Positions 16,540 to 24,775 of a stretch of DNA of 64,000 nucleotides are shown here, piece by piece. Source of the stretch: Solirubrobacterales bacterium (GTDB lineage: Bacteria; Actinomycetota; Thermoleophilia; Solirubrobacterales; 70-9); assembly GCA_035573435.1 (NCBI GenBank), contig DATMZR010000012.1, positions 231,068 through 295,067 of the forward strand. The letters run 5' to 3'. Each line of letters begins with the position of its first letter. The stretch's first letter is position 1. The position numbers and the translations under genes are program-made. Under the pieces are notes generated by a model. It was not told where the DNA came from, did no database searches, and saw nothing but the letters and a program-made list of their open reading frames with translations.

Positions 16540-17115
16540 ATGAGACCAGGCGACGACGATCGCGCCGAACGCGTGCGTAGCGCCGCCGCCGAGGAGGCTC
16601 CCAAGCACAGGCGACTGTTGCGCTCGCCCCGTGACGGCCGCGTGCTGAGCGCGCTGATGCTTCCGTTCGTGATGTTGCGTCCACCTTCCGGGTACGGAGT
16701 GCTGACCACGACTGGGCGCCGGACCGGGAAGGTCCGCCGCAAGTGCATTCGAGTGACCCAGCGCGGTGACCGCGCCTACATCGTCCAGCTGCGCCCGCCC
16801 GACTTGGCGAGGAACCGTCCGACGGCCGTGGCGGCGTGGGTCTGGAACATTCGCGCCCAGCCGCGGGTGTCATTGCTGATTCGCGGCGGCACGTTCGCCG
16901 GCACCGCGCACGAGCTGGACGATCCGGCGGAGCTGGAGCAGGCGCGCGAGGCGATCTGCGAAACGGTGAACCTGTCCGACTACGGCGAGTGCGCCCTGCA
17001 CCTGCGCGGCCGGCCGACGCGAGAGAAGATCAAGGAGCTTCACCGCTACTGGTTCGACACAGGGATCCCGATTGTGGTCGAACTGCAGGAAGCAACCTCG
17101 CCGGCACAGGGGTAG
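16540..17115 (+). CDS. Deazaflavin (F420)-dependent nitroreductase family protein (DUF385/Ddn-like)
   Basis: 191 residues of the split-beta-barrel Ddn/DUF385 family, which use coenzyme F420. Recognisable elements are YGVLTTTGRRTGKVRRKCIRV, the AAWVWNIRAQPRVSLLIRG strand-turn and a C-terminal helix with LHRYWFDTGIPIVVEL. The 5' part is longer than usual and basic. It follows the aldehyde dehydrogenase by 13 nt, so both are probably co-transcribed. Substrate unknown. Confidence 0.75.
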   Translation: MRPGDDDRAERVRSAAAEEAPKHRRLLRSPRDGRVLSALMLPFVMLRPPSGYGVLTTTGRRTGKVRRKCIRVTQRGDRAYIVQLRPPDLARNRPTAVAAWVWNIRAQPRVSLLIRGGTFAGTAHELDDPAELEQAREAICETVNLSDYGECALHLRGRPTREKIKELHRYWFDTGIPIVVELQEATSPAQG

Positions 17116-17143
17116 TTGCCGGCGTAGTCGTCAAGATGGGGGC

Positions 17144-17755
17144 ATGCCGAGAACGCATCCTTCAGATCGCTGGATCCGCGCTCGGCGCGGGGGCGAGACC
17201 GTGATCGACTCTCGCCGGGCGCAGCTGGTCTGGCGCGACCGGCCCTATCCGTCCTTCGCCTTCCCGGCCACGGACGTCCACGGCGTGGAATCGACGCCGC
17301 TTGATGACGTACCGGGCCACGTCGGCGTCGCCTGGGACGCCGTCGACGAGTGGCTCGAGGACGACGAACCGTTGCTCGCCCACGCGCGCGATCCGTTCGC
17401 ACGCATCGATGTCCGCCGCTCCTCACGCCACGTGGTGATCGAGCACGAGGGTGAGGTGATCGCGGACTCGCGCGCGCCTCTGCTTCTGTACGAGACCGGC
17501 CTCCCGGTCCGCTACTACGTCCCAGCCGAGGATGTCCGCAACCTCGAGCCCAGTTCGACCCGAACCCGGTGCGCCTACAAGGGAGAGGCCGAGCACCTGT
17601 CCCACAACGGCACCGACGTCGCCTGGGTGTACCGCGATCCTGTCTTCGACGCGCCGCCGATCAAGGACCGGATCGGCTTCTATTCGGAGCGCGTGGACCT
17701 GACGGTCGACGACGAGCAACAGGAGCGCCCGCGGACTCCGTGGGCCGACTCCTAG
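17144..17755 (+). CDS. DUF427 domain protein
   Basis: 203 residues with a DUF427 C-terminal half: HVVIEHEGEVIADSRAPLLLYETGLPVRYYVPAEDV, then LEPSSTRTRCAYKGEAEHLS and VAWVYRDP. The N-terminal half (QLVWRDRPYPSFAFPATDV) looks like a preceding partner module often seen in two-domain members. The role of the family is unknown. ATG 17144 was chosen; CAAGAT lies 6 nt before it, a weak match to the leaderless pattern in this window. Confidence 0.78.
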   Translation: MPRTHPSDRWIRARRGGETVIDSRRAQLVWRDRPYPSFAFPATDVHGVESTPLDDVPGHVGVAWDAVDEWLEDDEPLLAHARDPFARIDVRRSSRHVVIEHEGEVIADSRAPLLLYETGLPVRYYVPAEDVRNLEPSSTRTRCAYKGEAEHLSHNGTDVAWVYRDPVFDAPPIKDRIGFYSERVDLTVDDEQQERPRTPWADS

Positions 17756-17769
17756 CGGCGCGGGCATCC

Positions 17770-18150
17770 ATGGCGGTCGACCTGGTTATCGATATCGAGA
17801 ACAGCCCTGGGGCGCTGGCGCAGGTGGCGGCCGCGATCAGCGATGCGGGTGTGAACATCGCCGCCGCAACCTGCGTCGGGCCAGGCGAGCGGGCCGAGCT
17901 TCACATCCTCGTCCCGCATTCCGAGGCCGTCAAGCACGCGTTGGCAATCTCTCATGTAGGGGTCACGCGCGAGCGCGAGGTGGTCGTGGTCGACGTCGAG
18001 GACCGCCCCGGCGTGCTGGCGGACCTGACTCGCAAGATCGCCCGGGCCGGAGTCAACCTGGATCTCGTGTATGTCGCCACCCGGAATCGCGTGGTGTTCG
18101 GGGCGGCCGACCTCGCTGCGCTCCAGGCCGCGCTCGATGCGGCGAGCTGA
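17770..18150 (+). CDS. Tandem ACT-domain protein
   Basis: 126 residues that are essentially two ACT domains: LVIDIENSPGALAQVAAAISDAGVNI at the start and VVVDVEDRPGVLADLTRKIARAGVNL from about residue 72. There is no catalytic domain. ACT pairs bind small ligands, usually amino acids, and this is probably a free-standing regulatory or sensor protein. It follows DUF427 by 14 nt and precedes the creatininase-family gene by 9 nt, so the three are likely one operon. Confidence 0.82.
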   Translation: MAVDLVIDIENSPGALAQVAAAISDAGVNIAAATCVGPGERAELHILVPHSEAVKHALAISHVGVTREREVVVVDVEDRPGVLADLTRKIARAGVNLDLVYVATRNRVVFGAADLAALQAALDAAS

Positions 18151-18159
18151 CGTCGCCCC

Positions 18160-18906
18160 ATGGCCGCCCTCGAGCTCGACAAGCTGACCTGGCCTGAGGT
18201 CCAGGCGGAACTCAGGGGAGGGCGCGAAACGGTGGTGGTCGCCTTCGGCGCCACCGAGCAGCATGCCCATCACATGCCGCTGGCCACCGACGCGCTGATC
18301 GGCGATCACTTCGCTCGTCTGCTCGCCGATCGCCTCGACGCCTTTGTCGCGCCGACGGTGCGGGTCGGCTGCTCGAGCCACCACCTGGCGTTTCCCGGAA
18401 CGCTTTCGATCGGCGACGAGACATTCCACGCGATCGTCGCCGACCTCGTCTCCTCATTGGTGGGCGCGGGGTTCGCCCGGATCGTGCTGGTGCCCACCCA
18501 CGGCGGCAACTTCGGCCCGCTGGCCGCTGCGGTCGAGAAGCTGCCGGACTCGCACCGCCGGCAGGTCGTCGCGCTCACGGACCTGAGCGTGTTCATTCAG
18601 GTGGCGCAGCTCGGCGAGCGGGAGTTCGAGGTGCCGATGGCCGAGGGTGGCCTGCACGCCGGCGAATGGGAGACGTCCATGCTGCTGGCGATCCATCCCG
18701 ACCTGGTCCACATGGACCGCGCCGAGGCCGGCTACGTCGGCGATCCGCAGGAAGCCATCGCAGGCCTGTTCGGGAGCGGGGTCGACTCGCTGTCGCAAAC
18801 CGGCGCAATCGGGGATCCGCGGCGGGCCAACGCCGAACACGGCCGCCGCTACTGGGAGGCCGTCCTGGACCTGGCCATGGAGTTGATCGAGGCGGAAAGC
18901 GCCTAG
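18160..18906 (+). CDS. Creatininase-family amidohydrolase
   Basis: 248 residues. Metal-binding landmarks of the creatininase/FAPy deformylase/MftE family are present: GATEQHAHHMPLATD (E, H, D ligands), HHLAFPGTLS, PTHGGNFG and GGLHAGEWETS. Members cleave cyclic or linear amide bonds in creatinine, formamidopyrimidines or the mycofactocin precursor. No mycofactocin genes lie here, so the substrate is undetermined. It sits last in a plus-strand unit and ends 11 nt from convergent fumC. Confidence 0.82.
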   Translation: MAALELDKLTWPEVQAELRGGRETVVVAFGATEQHAHHMPLATDALIGDHFARLLADRLDAFVAPTVRVGCSSHHLAFPGTLSIGDETFHAIVADLVSSLVGAGFARIVLVPTHGGNFGPLAAAVEKLPDSHRRQVVALTDLSVFIQVAQLGEREFEVPMAEGGLHAGEWETSMLLAIHPDLVHMDRAEAGYVGDPQEAIAGLFGSGVDSLSQTGAIGDPRRANAEHGRRYWEAVLDLAMELIEAESA

Positions 18907-18917
18907 GTCAGCGGCCG

Positions 18918-20243
18918 CTAGTCGTGCGGGCGCGCCATCCGCCGGTGGTCGAGAGCCTCCTCGAGGATCTCTTCCTCGACTCCCATCTCGCGCGCAACCT
19001 CGCGCAGCGGCCGCCCGGAGGCGTGGGCCTCCTTGACTATCTCGGTCGCCCGGTCGTAGCCGATGTGGGGGTTGAGCGCCGTTGCCGTGGCCAGGGTCGC
19101 CTCCGCGTGGCGCTCGGCCGCCTCCGCGTCTGCCTCGATCCCCTGCACGCACTTGGCGTCAAGGAGCCGGCAGGCGGCGGCGAGCAGCTTGACCGAGTCG
19201 AGCAGGTTGCGGGCGATCAACGGAACCCGCACGTTGAGCTCGAACTGGCCCTGCGAGCCGGCGATCGTGATCGCTGCGTCATTGCCGATCACCTGCGCAC
19301 CGACCTGGATCACGACCTCGCAGATCACGGGGTTGACCTTCCCGGGCATGATCGACGAGCCCTTCTGCAGCGCCGGCAGGCGCAGCTCCCCGAGTCCGGC
19401 GCGAGGTCCCGAGCCCATCAGGGCGATGTCGTTCGCGATCTTCGTCAAGGAGACGGCCACCACCTTCAGCGCCCCGGAGAGCTCAACCAGCGCGTCGCGG
19501 TTTCCCTGCGCCTCGAAGCGGTCGAGCGGCTCGGACATCTGTAGCCCGGTCTCCTCGGCAAGCCTGGCGCGCACGCGTTCCGCGAACTCGGAGTGCGTGT
19601 TGAGGCCGGTGCCGGTGGCGGTGCCGCCGAGCGGGAGCTGACCCACGCGGCCCAGCGTGGAACGGACCCTGTCGGTACCCAGCCTGACCTGAGCCGCGTA
19701 GCCGCCGAACTCCTGTCCGAGGGTGACCGGAACCGCGTCCATCAGATGCGTGCGCCCGGCCTTGACCACCTCGGCGAACTCCTCCGCCTTGCGCTCCAGC
19801 GCCGAGACGAGCCCGTCCATCGCCGGCAGGAGGTCGTGGGTCACCTCGCCGAGCGCCGCCAGGTGAACCGCCGACGGAAAGACGTCGTTCGACGACTGTC
19901 CCATGTTCACGTGGTCGTTCGGGTGGACCCCCTCGCCGGCGAGGCTCGCGATCACCTCGTTGGCGTTCGTGTTCGACGAGGTGCCGGAGCCCGTCTGGAA
20001 GACGTCGATCGGAAACTGGTCGTCGTGCTCGCCGCCGGCGACCGCGTCAGCCGCGTCCGCGATTCGCTCGGCGATCTCCGCGTCGAGCAGTCCTAGCTCG
20101 GCGTTCACCCGAGCTGCGGCGGCCTTGATGCGTCCCAGCCAGCGCACCAGGGGGACCGGGATCGGCTGCCCGGAGACGGGGAAATTGGCGACCGCCTTGC
20201 GCGTCTCCTCTCCCCAGAGCTCCGTCGCGGTATCGGTCGCCAT
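18918..20243 (-). CDS. fumC: Fumarate hydratase, class II
   Basis: Reversible hydration of fumarate to L-malate in the TCA cycle; cytoplasmic, iron-free homotetramer. 441 residues with TGSGTSSNTNANEV, GQSSNDVFPS, GRTHLMDAVPVTLGQE, and the superfamily signature GSSIMPGKVNP around residues 316-326. This motif set separates it from aspartase-like or argininosuccinate lyase relatives. GGAGG sits 4-5 nt before the ATG at 20243, so this gene uses a leader. No other TCA gene is adjacent. Confidence 0.96.
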   Translation of the reverse strand: MATDTATELWGEETRKAVANFPVSGQPIPVPLVRWLGRIKAAAARVNAELGLLDAEIAERIADAADAVAGGEHDDQFPIDVFQTGSGTSSNTNANEVIASLAGEGVHPNDHVNMGQSSNDVFPSAVHLAALGEVTHDLLPAMDGLVSALERKAEEFAEVVKAGRTHLMDAVPVTLGQEFGGYAAQVRLGTDRVRSTLGRVGQLPLGGTATGTGLNTHSEFAERVRARLAEETGLQMSEPLDRFEAQGNRDALVELSGALKVVAVSLTKIANDIALMGSGPRAGLGELRLPALQKGSSIMPGKVNPVICEVVIQVGAQVIGNDAAITIAGSQGQFELNVRVPLIARNLLDSVKLLAAACRLLDAKCVQGIEADAEAAERHAEATLATATALNPHIGYDRATEIVKEAHASGRPLREVAREMGVEEEILEEALDHRRMARPHD

Positions 20244-20302
20244 GCTTCCTCCGTTCGCCGTGTCCTAGAGGTCCACCAGCACCGGAGGCTACCGCCGCAG
20301 CC

Positions 20303-20779
20303 TCAGCCGTCGCTGCGGCCCGCCTCGTAGCCGCGCGCGTAGGCCAGCCCGAGCGAGCTCTGCCCGCCGCCCTTCAGGTAGCGGGAGGCGGACTGGATTC
20401 GCCGCACCAGGTCGGTGTGAATGCCGCTCGTCTCCGAGGCCCCCTTCTCGACCGCACCAACCAGATAACCGAGGCGCACCGTCTCCTCGCCGCCGGGGTG
20501 CCGTTGGGCGGCGGCGGAGAGCACCGTCGCCGCCTTGACCAGGGATGCGCCAACGTCGCCGAGATCTCCCGCCGACTGGTCCTCCACCAGGCAATCCGAG
20601 ATCGGCGTCTCGCCGGACAGTCGCACGGGACCGGGCGCGGCCTCGAGCGCCTTCAAGTAGGTCGCGGCCGGGGCCAGGCAGGCGGTCGGCGTGGTGGCGC
20701 CGCCGTCGCTCGAGCCGCACCCGGCCGCGACCAGCGCGAGTGAGATCAGGAGCGGAGCTGCCCGGCGCACCGTCCCCAT
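20303..20779 (-). CDS. Putative lipoprotein of unknown function
   Basis: 158 residues. The N-terminus MGTVRRAAPLLISLALVAAGC is a type II signal with lipobox VAAGC, so lipid attachment at C21 is predicted. The mature part is helical and contains two further cysteines (TPTACLAP, ISDCLVE) that could pair outside the cytoplasm. No known domain. It lies between fumC and the GroES-like gene on the same strand, with 59 and 33 nt gaps. Confidence 0.7.
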   Translation of the reverse strand: MGTVRRAAPLLISLALVAAGCGSSDGGATTPTACLAPAATYLKALEAAPGPVRLSGETPISDCLVEDQSAGDLGDVGASLVKAATVLSAAAQRHPGGEETVRLGYLVGAVEKGASETSGIHTDLVRRIQSASRYLKGGGQSSLGLAYARGYEAGRSDG

Positions 20780-20812
20780 GCTAGGCCGAACAGGCCGTTC
20801 GGCGAAAGCGGC

Positions 20813-21172
20813 TCAGTCCTCGTCCGGCTCTGAGGCGAGGGACTCGAGCGTGCCGAGGATTTCGCCCACCCTGCAGACGAGCAGGCGCTCCTCGTCCACC
20901 TCCACCCAGACCCCGGCCGAGGCGGGAAAGACCACGTGGTCGCCCGGCTCCACGGGCATCTCGACGCCGGCCTGCTCCCACCAGTCGAGGCCCGGGCCGA
21001 CGGCCAGCACGATTCCCTGCTGCGGCGGCGGGTCGTGGCTTCCGGGCGGGACCACCAGCCCGGAGCGGCGCACCCGGTCCTGGTCGAGCTCCTTGACCAC
21101 CACCTGGTCGAAGAGAGGCCGGAGCTGGTGGCGGACCGTCTCCAGAGGCTCACGTCTCGATTGCGTGCCCAC
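20813..21172 (-). CDS. GroES-like co-chaperonin, divergent second copy
   Basis: 119 residues with the Cpn10 barrel: RPLFDQVVVKELDQDRVRRSGLVVPPGS, QQGIVLAVGPG, EPGDHVVFPASAGVWVEVDEERLLVCRVGEILG. The mobile loop that contacts GroEL is present as RRSGLVVPP, altered from the usual TASGIVLPD. The N-terminal 16 residues and acidic tail (SEPDED) are extra. A canonical groES lies at 46473-46754, so this is a paralogue and no groEL is beside it. The GTG start follows TATGCT by 6 nt. Confidence 0.8.
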   Translation of the reverse strand: MGTQSRREPLETVRHQLRPLFDQVVVKELDQDRVRRSGLVVPPGSHDPPPQQGIVLAVGPGLDWWEQAGVEMPVEPGDHVVFPASAGVWVEVDEERLLVCRVGEILGTLESLASEPDED

Positions 21173-21178
21173 CCCTTG

Positions 21179-21184
21179 AGCATA
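21179..21184 (-). promoter_or_regulatory. -10 box (TATGCT), probable leaderless promoter
   Basis: On the minus strand TATGCT is followed by 6 nt and the GTG at 21172 of the GroES-like gene. No CIRCE element is seen, so this copy is probably outside HrcA control. Confidence 0.5.
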
Positions 21185-21244
21185 GCCACACCAGGTGCCC
21201 GAATCGCCCTGCAGTTTGCAGAGCTCGACAGTTGGGGCGTCGCT

Positions 21245-21460
21245 TTACGCGCCCGGAGCCACGCTTCGATTGGGGTGTGCTGCGGGCGGAGGCGCCCGGT
21301 GCTCTATCTCATCGGCATCGGACAACGCCCATCCGACCCGCTCGACGAGCTGAGCCGAGAAGTGGTCGCTTTCGAGGTCGCTCGGGACCACCCGCTCTTG
21401 CAGCACGACGGCCACCTCGTGTCCATCTGTCACCTCTGCGGTTACGAGAATTCGCGGCAT
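21245..21460 (-). CDS. Small hypothetical protein (71 aa)
   Basis: MPRILVTAEVTDGHEVAVVLQERV is followed by a helical part (DLESDHFSAQLVERVGWALSDADEIE) and a Pro/Ala-rich end. I do not recognise a family. Support for a real gene: AGGAGG lies 6 nt before the ATG, third positions are mostly G/C, and otherwise the 397 bp between the GroES-like gene and ileS would be empty. It diverges from ileS; the hairpin at 21483-21515 lies between the two starts. Confidence 0.6.
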   Translation of the reverse strand: MPRILVTAEVTDGHEVAVVLQERVVPSDLESDHFSAQLVERVGWALSDADEIEHRAPPPAAHPNRSVAPGA

Positions 21461-21482
21461 GCGGGCCTCCTAGCGTTGTTTT

Positions 21483-21515
21483 GCCGCCCATGTTCGGGAG
21501 TCCGAATTGGGCGGC
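21483..21515. promoter_or_regulatory. Long imperfect palindrome between divergent starts
   Basis: GCCGCCCA (21483-21490) pairs with TGGGCGGC (21508-21515), and inside it TTCGG pairs with CCGAA around a GAGT loop. It sits 23 nt upstream of the small gene's ATG and 55 nt upstream of ileS. An operator or a 5'-leader hairpin is possible; without a T-run and with genes pointing away it is not a typical terminator. Confidence 0.45.
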
Positions 21516-21569
21516 GGTAAACGCGGGGTAATTATTCGGTGAACCGTCAGTTGGCAGAATCAGGCGCCG

Positions 21570-24500
21570 ATGCCCGCCTACCGTCCGGTGGATCCGAAGC
21601 AGTCCTTCCCCGAGCTCGAGGAGCGCATACTCGAGCGCTGGCGGGAACGCGACGTCTTTCATCGGTCCATCGCGCAGCGCCAGGACGCCCCGGTATGGAG
21701 CTTCTATGAGGGACCGCCGACCGCCAACGGCGAGCCGGGCTCGCACCACGTCCTGTCGCGCGTGTTCAAGGACATCTACCCGCGCTACCGCAGCATGCGC
21801 GGTAGCCGTGTGCCGCGCAAGGCCGGCTGGGACTGCCACGGCCTGCCGGTCGAGCTGGAGGTCGAGCGAGAGCTGGGGATCTCCTCCAAGGCTGAGATCG
21901 AGGCCTACGGGATCGCGGAGTTCAACCAGCGCTGCCGCGAGTCGGTGTTCCGCTACGTCGAGGACTGGAACCGGCTCACCGAGCGAATCGGGTTCTGGAT
22001 CGACCTCGACGACCCGTACGTGACGCTCACCAACTCCTACATCGAGTCGGTTTGGTGGTCGCTGCGCAAGCTCTGGGACGACGGGCGCCTGTATGAGGCC
22101 TACAAGGTCGTCCCGTACTGCCCGCGCGACGGCACCGCCCTGTCCTCGCACGAGGTCGCCCAGGGGTATCAAGACGTCGAGGACCCGTCGGTGTACGTGC
22201 GGCTTCCGGTTCGCGAGCCGCCGGCCCCGCTTCAGCCCGGCGACAGCCTGCTCGTCTGGACCACGACACCCTGGACGCTGATCTCAAACGCGGCGGTCGC
22301 GGTTGGCCCGCAGATCGAGTACGCACGGGTCCGTCCCGCCGCCTCCGACGAGGTCTTGGTCGTCGCCGCGCCGCTGGTCGAGCGCGTCCTGGGAGCTGGC
22401 ACCGACCCCGGCACCCCCGGAGTCGAAGACGAGGAGGCGCCGGGCTATGAAGTCCTGGAGCGCTTTCCGGGGAGCGCTCTGGCCGGCATCAGGTACGAGC
22501 CTCCCTTCTCCTACATCACCGATTACGGGCCGCGTGGTCACACCGTCCTGGAGGCCGACTTCGTCACCACCGAGGAGGGCACCGGCCTGGTGCACACCGC
22601 GATCGCCTTCGGGGAGGACGACTTCCGGCTCGGCGAGCAGTACGGGATCACCCTCCAGAACCCCGTGCGCGGGGACGGCACCTTCGACGAGCGGATCGCC
22701 GACTTCGCCGGGCAGTTCGTGAAGGACGCCGATCCGGCGATCGTCGAGGCGCTTCGCGACTCGGGCCGCCTGCTTCGCGCGGAGGCCTACCGGCACTCGT
22801 ACCCCCATTGCTGGCGCTGCGGGACGCCGCTTCTCTACTACGCGAAATCGAGCTGGTACGTGCGCACCACCGAGGTCCGCGATCGGATGCTGGCCGAGAA
22901 CGAGCAGATCGGCTGGCATCCGGAGCACATCAAGCACGGCCGGTTCGGCAACTGGCTGGAGGGCAATGTCGACTGGGCCCTGTCCCGGGAGCGTTACTGG
23001 GGCACGCCGCTGCCGATCTGGGGGTGCCAATCCGACGACTGCGAGGCGCGGTTCTGTGCCGGATCGCTGGCCGACCTCGAGGGCCGGGGCGGCCAGATCC
23101 CCGACGACCTCCACCGCCCTTACATCGACGAGGTCACGCTCCGCTGCGAGTCCTGCGGCGGCGTGATGCGCCGCGTCCGCGAGACGATCGACGCCTGGTA
23201 CGACTCCGGCTCGATGCCATTCGCCCAGTTCCACTACCCGTTCGAGGGAGAGGAGCTGTTCAAGGAGCGTTTCCCAGCGGATTTCATCAGCGAGGCGATC
23301 GATCAGACTCGCGGCTGGTTCTACTCCCTGCTGGCGGTCTCGGTTCTCGTCTTCGACCAGGCGAGCTATCGCAACTGCGTCGTCCTCGGCCTGATCCTCG
23401 ACCCCGAGGGTCAGAAGATGTCGAAGAGCCGCCGCAACGTGGTGGATCCCTGGGAGGTGATCGGCCGCCACGGCGCGGACGCCTTCCGCTGGTACTACTT
23501 CACGGCCCAGCAGCCCTGGGCCGGCTACCGCTTCTCGGCCGACACGGTGGGCGAGGCGGTGCGCCAGTTCATGCTCACGCTCTGGAACACCTACGCGTTC
23601 TGGGTGCTGTATGCGAACGCCGAGGGGCTCGATGCGCAGGCATGGGGATCGGCCGACGCCCTCGGCGGGGACGACCTCGATCGGTGGGCGCTGTCTCGCC
23701 TCCAGGGAACGATCGCGGACGTGATTGAGCACCTGGATGTCTACGACTGCACGAGCGCCGGCCGCTCGATCGCGGCCTATGTCGAGGAGCTCTCCAATTG
23801 GTACGTGCGGCTCTCGCGCCGGCGCTTCTGGGAAGGGGACCGCGAAGCGTTCGCCACCCTGCGCCGGTGCCTGCTCGAGACCGCCGCGCTGCTCGCGCCG
23901 TTTACTCCCTTCGTCGCCGAGGAGATCCACGTCAATCTCGCCGGTGGAGCAGACGAGGAGTTCGGCGAGTTGCCGGATTCGGTGCATCTGCGGGACTTTC
24001 CGAGGCCCGATCCCTCGCTCGTCGATGAGCAGCTGGAGACTTCGATGGAGGCCGTGCGGCGCACGGTCGAGCTTGGTCGCGCCGCACGCGCACAAGCCGG
24101 GGTGAAGGTGCGCCAGCCGCTGCGGCGGGCAATCGTGGTCGCAACCGACGCCGAGCGAGATGCGATCTCGGCCCGGGACGGAATCGTGACCTCGGAGCTC
24201 AACGTCAAGGAGCTGGAGTTCGTCGCCGAGGAATCCGCGCTGGTCAGCTACGAGGTGAGGCCGAACTACCGCTCGCTGGGCCCGCGGTTCGGCCGGCAGA
24301 TGCCTCAGGTGGCAGCCGCGGTGGAAGCGCTCGACGCCGGCACGGTGAGCGAGGCGATCGACGCTGGGGTCGAGGTCGGAATCAATGTCGAGGGCCGCGA
24401 GCACGCCCTCGCCCCCGAGGACCTGACCCTCACCCTGCAGCCCCTCGACGGCTACCAGGTCGAGGCTGCAGCCGGCCACGCGGTGGCGCTGGCCTTGGAG

Positions 24501-24767
24501 CTGGACGACGAGCTCCGTCGCGAGGGGCTCGCGCGGGAGATCGTCCATGCGGTGCAGAACGCCCGCCGCGATTCCGGCCTGGAGGTCACCGACCGGATCG
24601 AGCTCACGCTGTCGGGGGATGCGGAGCTCCTGGACGCGGCTCGGGCCCATGAGGCATACGTCGCCGGCGAGACGCTCGCCACGTCGGTCTCCTATGACGG
24701 AATAGAGGCCCCCGCCACGCAGATCGAAGGTCGGGAGCTGAGGATCGCTGTCGAGCGAACCAGCTAG
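21570..24767 (+). CDS. ileS: Isoleucyl-tRNA synthetase
   Basis: Class I synthetase charging tRNA-Ile, with an editing domain that removes misacylated valine. 1,065 residues. The HIGH box is the GxHH variant: GPPTANGEPGSHH at 48-60; RKAGWDCHGLPVELEVE follows; the KMSKS loop is at about 616-620 (GQKMSKSRRN). The CP1 editing domain includes LLVWTTTPWTLISN. Paired cysteines occur in the zinc-like regions CWRCG and CESCGG. This corresponds to the eukaryote-like type (IleS2), generally less sensitive to mupirocin. Upstream, CAGAAT and an AT-rich patch (TAATTAT) are promoter candidates; I found no T-box motif. Confidence 0.97.
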   Translation: MPAYRPVDPKQSFPELEERILERWRERDVFHRSIAQRQDAPVWSFYEGPPTANGEPGSHHVLSRVFKDIYPRYRSMRGSRVPRKAGWDCHGLPVELEVERELGISSKAEIEAYGIAEFNQRCRESVFRYVEDWNRLTERIGFWIDLDDPYVTLTNSYIESVWWSLRKLWDDGRLYEAYKVVPYCPRDGTALSSHEVAQGYQDVEDPSVYVRLPVREPPAPLQPGDSLLVWTTTPWTLISNAAVAVGPQIEYARVRPAASDEVLVVAAPLVERVLGAGTDPGTPGVEDEEAPGYEVLERFPGSALAGIRYEPPFSYITDYGPRGHTVLEADFVTTEEGTGLVHTAIAFGEDDFRLGEQYGITLQNPVRGDGTFDERIADFAGQFVKDADPAIVEALRDSGRLLRAEAYRHSYPHCWRCGTPLLYYAKSSWYVRTTEVRDRMLAENEQIGWHPEHIKHGRFGNWLEGNVDWALSRERYWGTPLPIWGCQSDDCEARFCAGSLADLEGRGGQIPDDLHRPYIDEVTLRCESCGGVMRRVRETIDAWYDSGSMPFAQFHYPFEGEELFKERFPADFISEAIDQTRGWFYSLLAVSVLVFDQASYRNCVVLGLILDPEGQKMSKSRRNVVDPWEVIGRHGADAFRWYYFTAQQPWAGYRFSADTVGEAVRQFMLTLWNTYAFWVLYANAEGLDAQAWGSADALGGDDLDRWALSRLQGTIADVIEHLDVYDCTSAGRSIAAYVEELSNWYVRLSRRRFWEGDREAFATLRRCLLETAALLAPFTPFVAEEIHVNLAGGADEEFGELPDSVHLRDFPRPDPSLVDEQLETSMEAVRRTVELGRAARAQAGVKVRQPLRRAIVVATDAERDAISARDGIVTSELNVKELEFVAEESALVSYEVRPNYRSLGPRFGRQMPQVAAAVEALDAGTVSEAIDAGVEVGINVEGREHALAPEDLTLTLQPLDGYQVEAAAGHAVALALELDDELRREGLAREIVHAVQNARRDSGLEVTDRIELTLSGDAELLDAARAHEAYVAGETLATSVSYDGIEAPATQIEGRELRIAVERTS

Positions 24768-24775
24768 GGCCGCCG

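Noticed and set aside
21461..21569. T-box leader for ileS
   Set aside because: No T-box core sequence or specifier-loop structure is visible; the region is short and contains only a palindrome.
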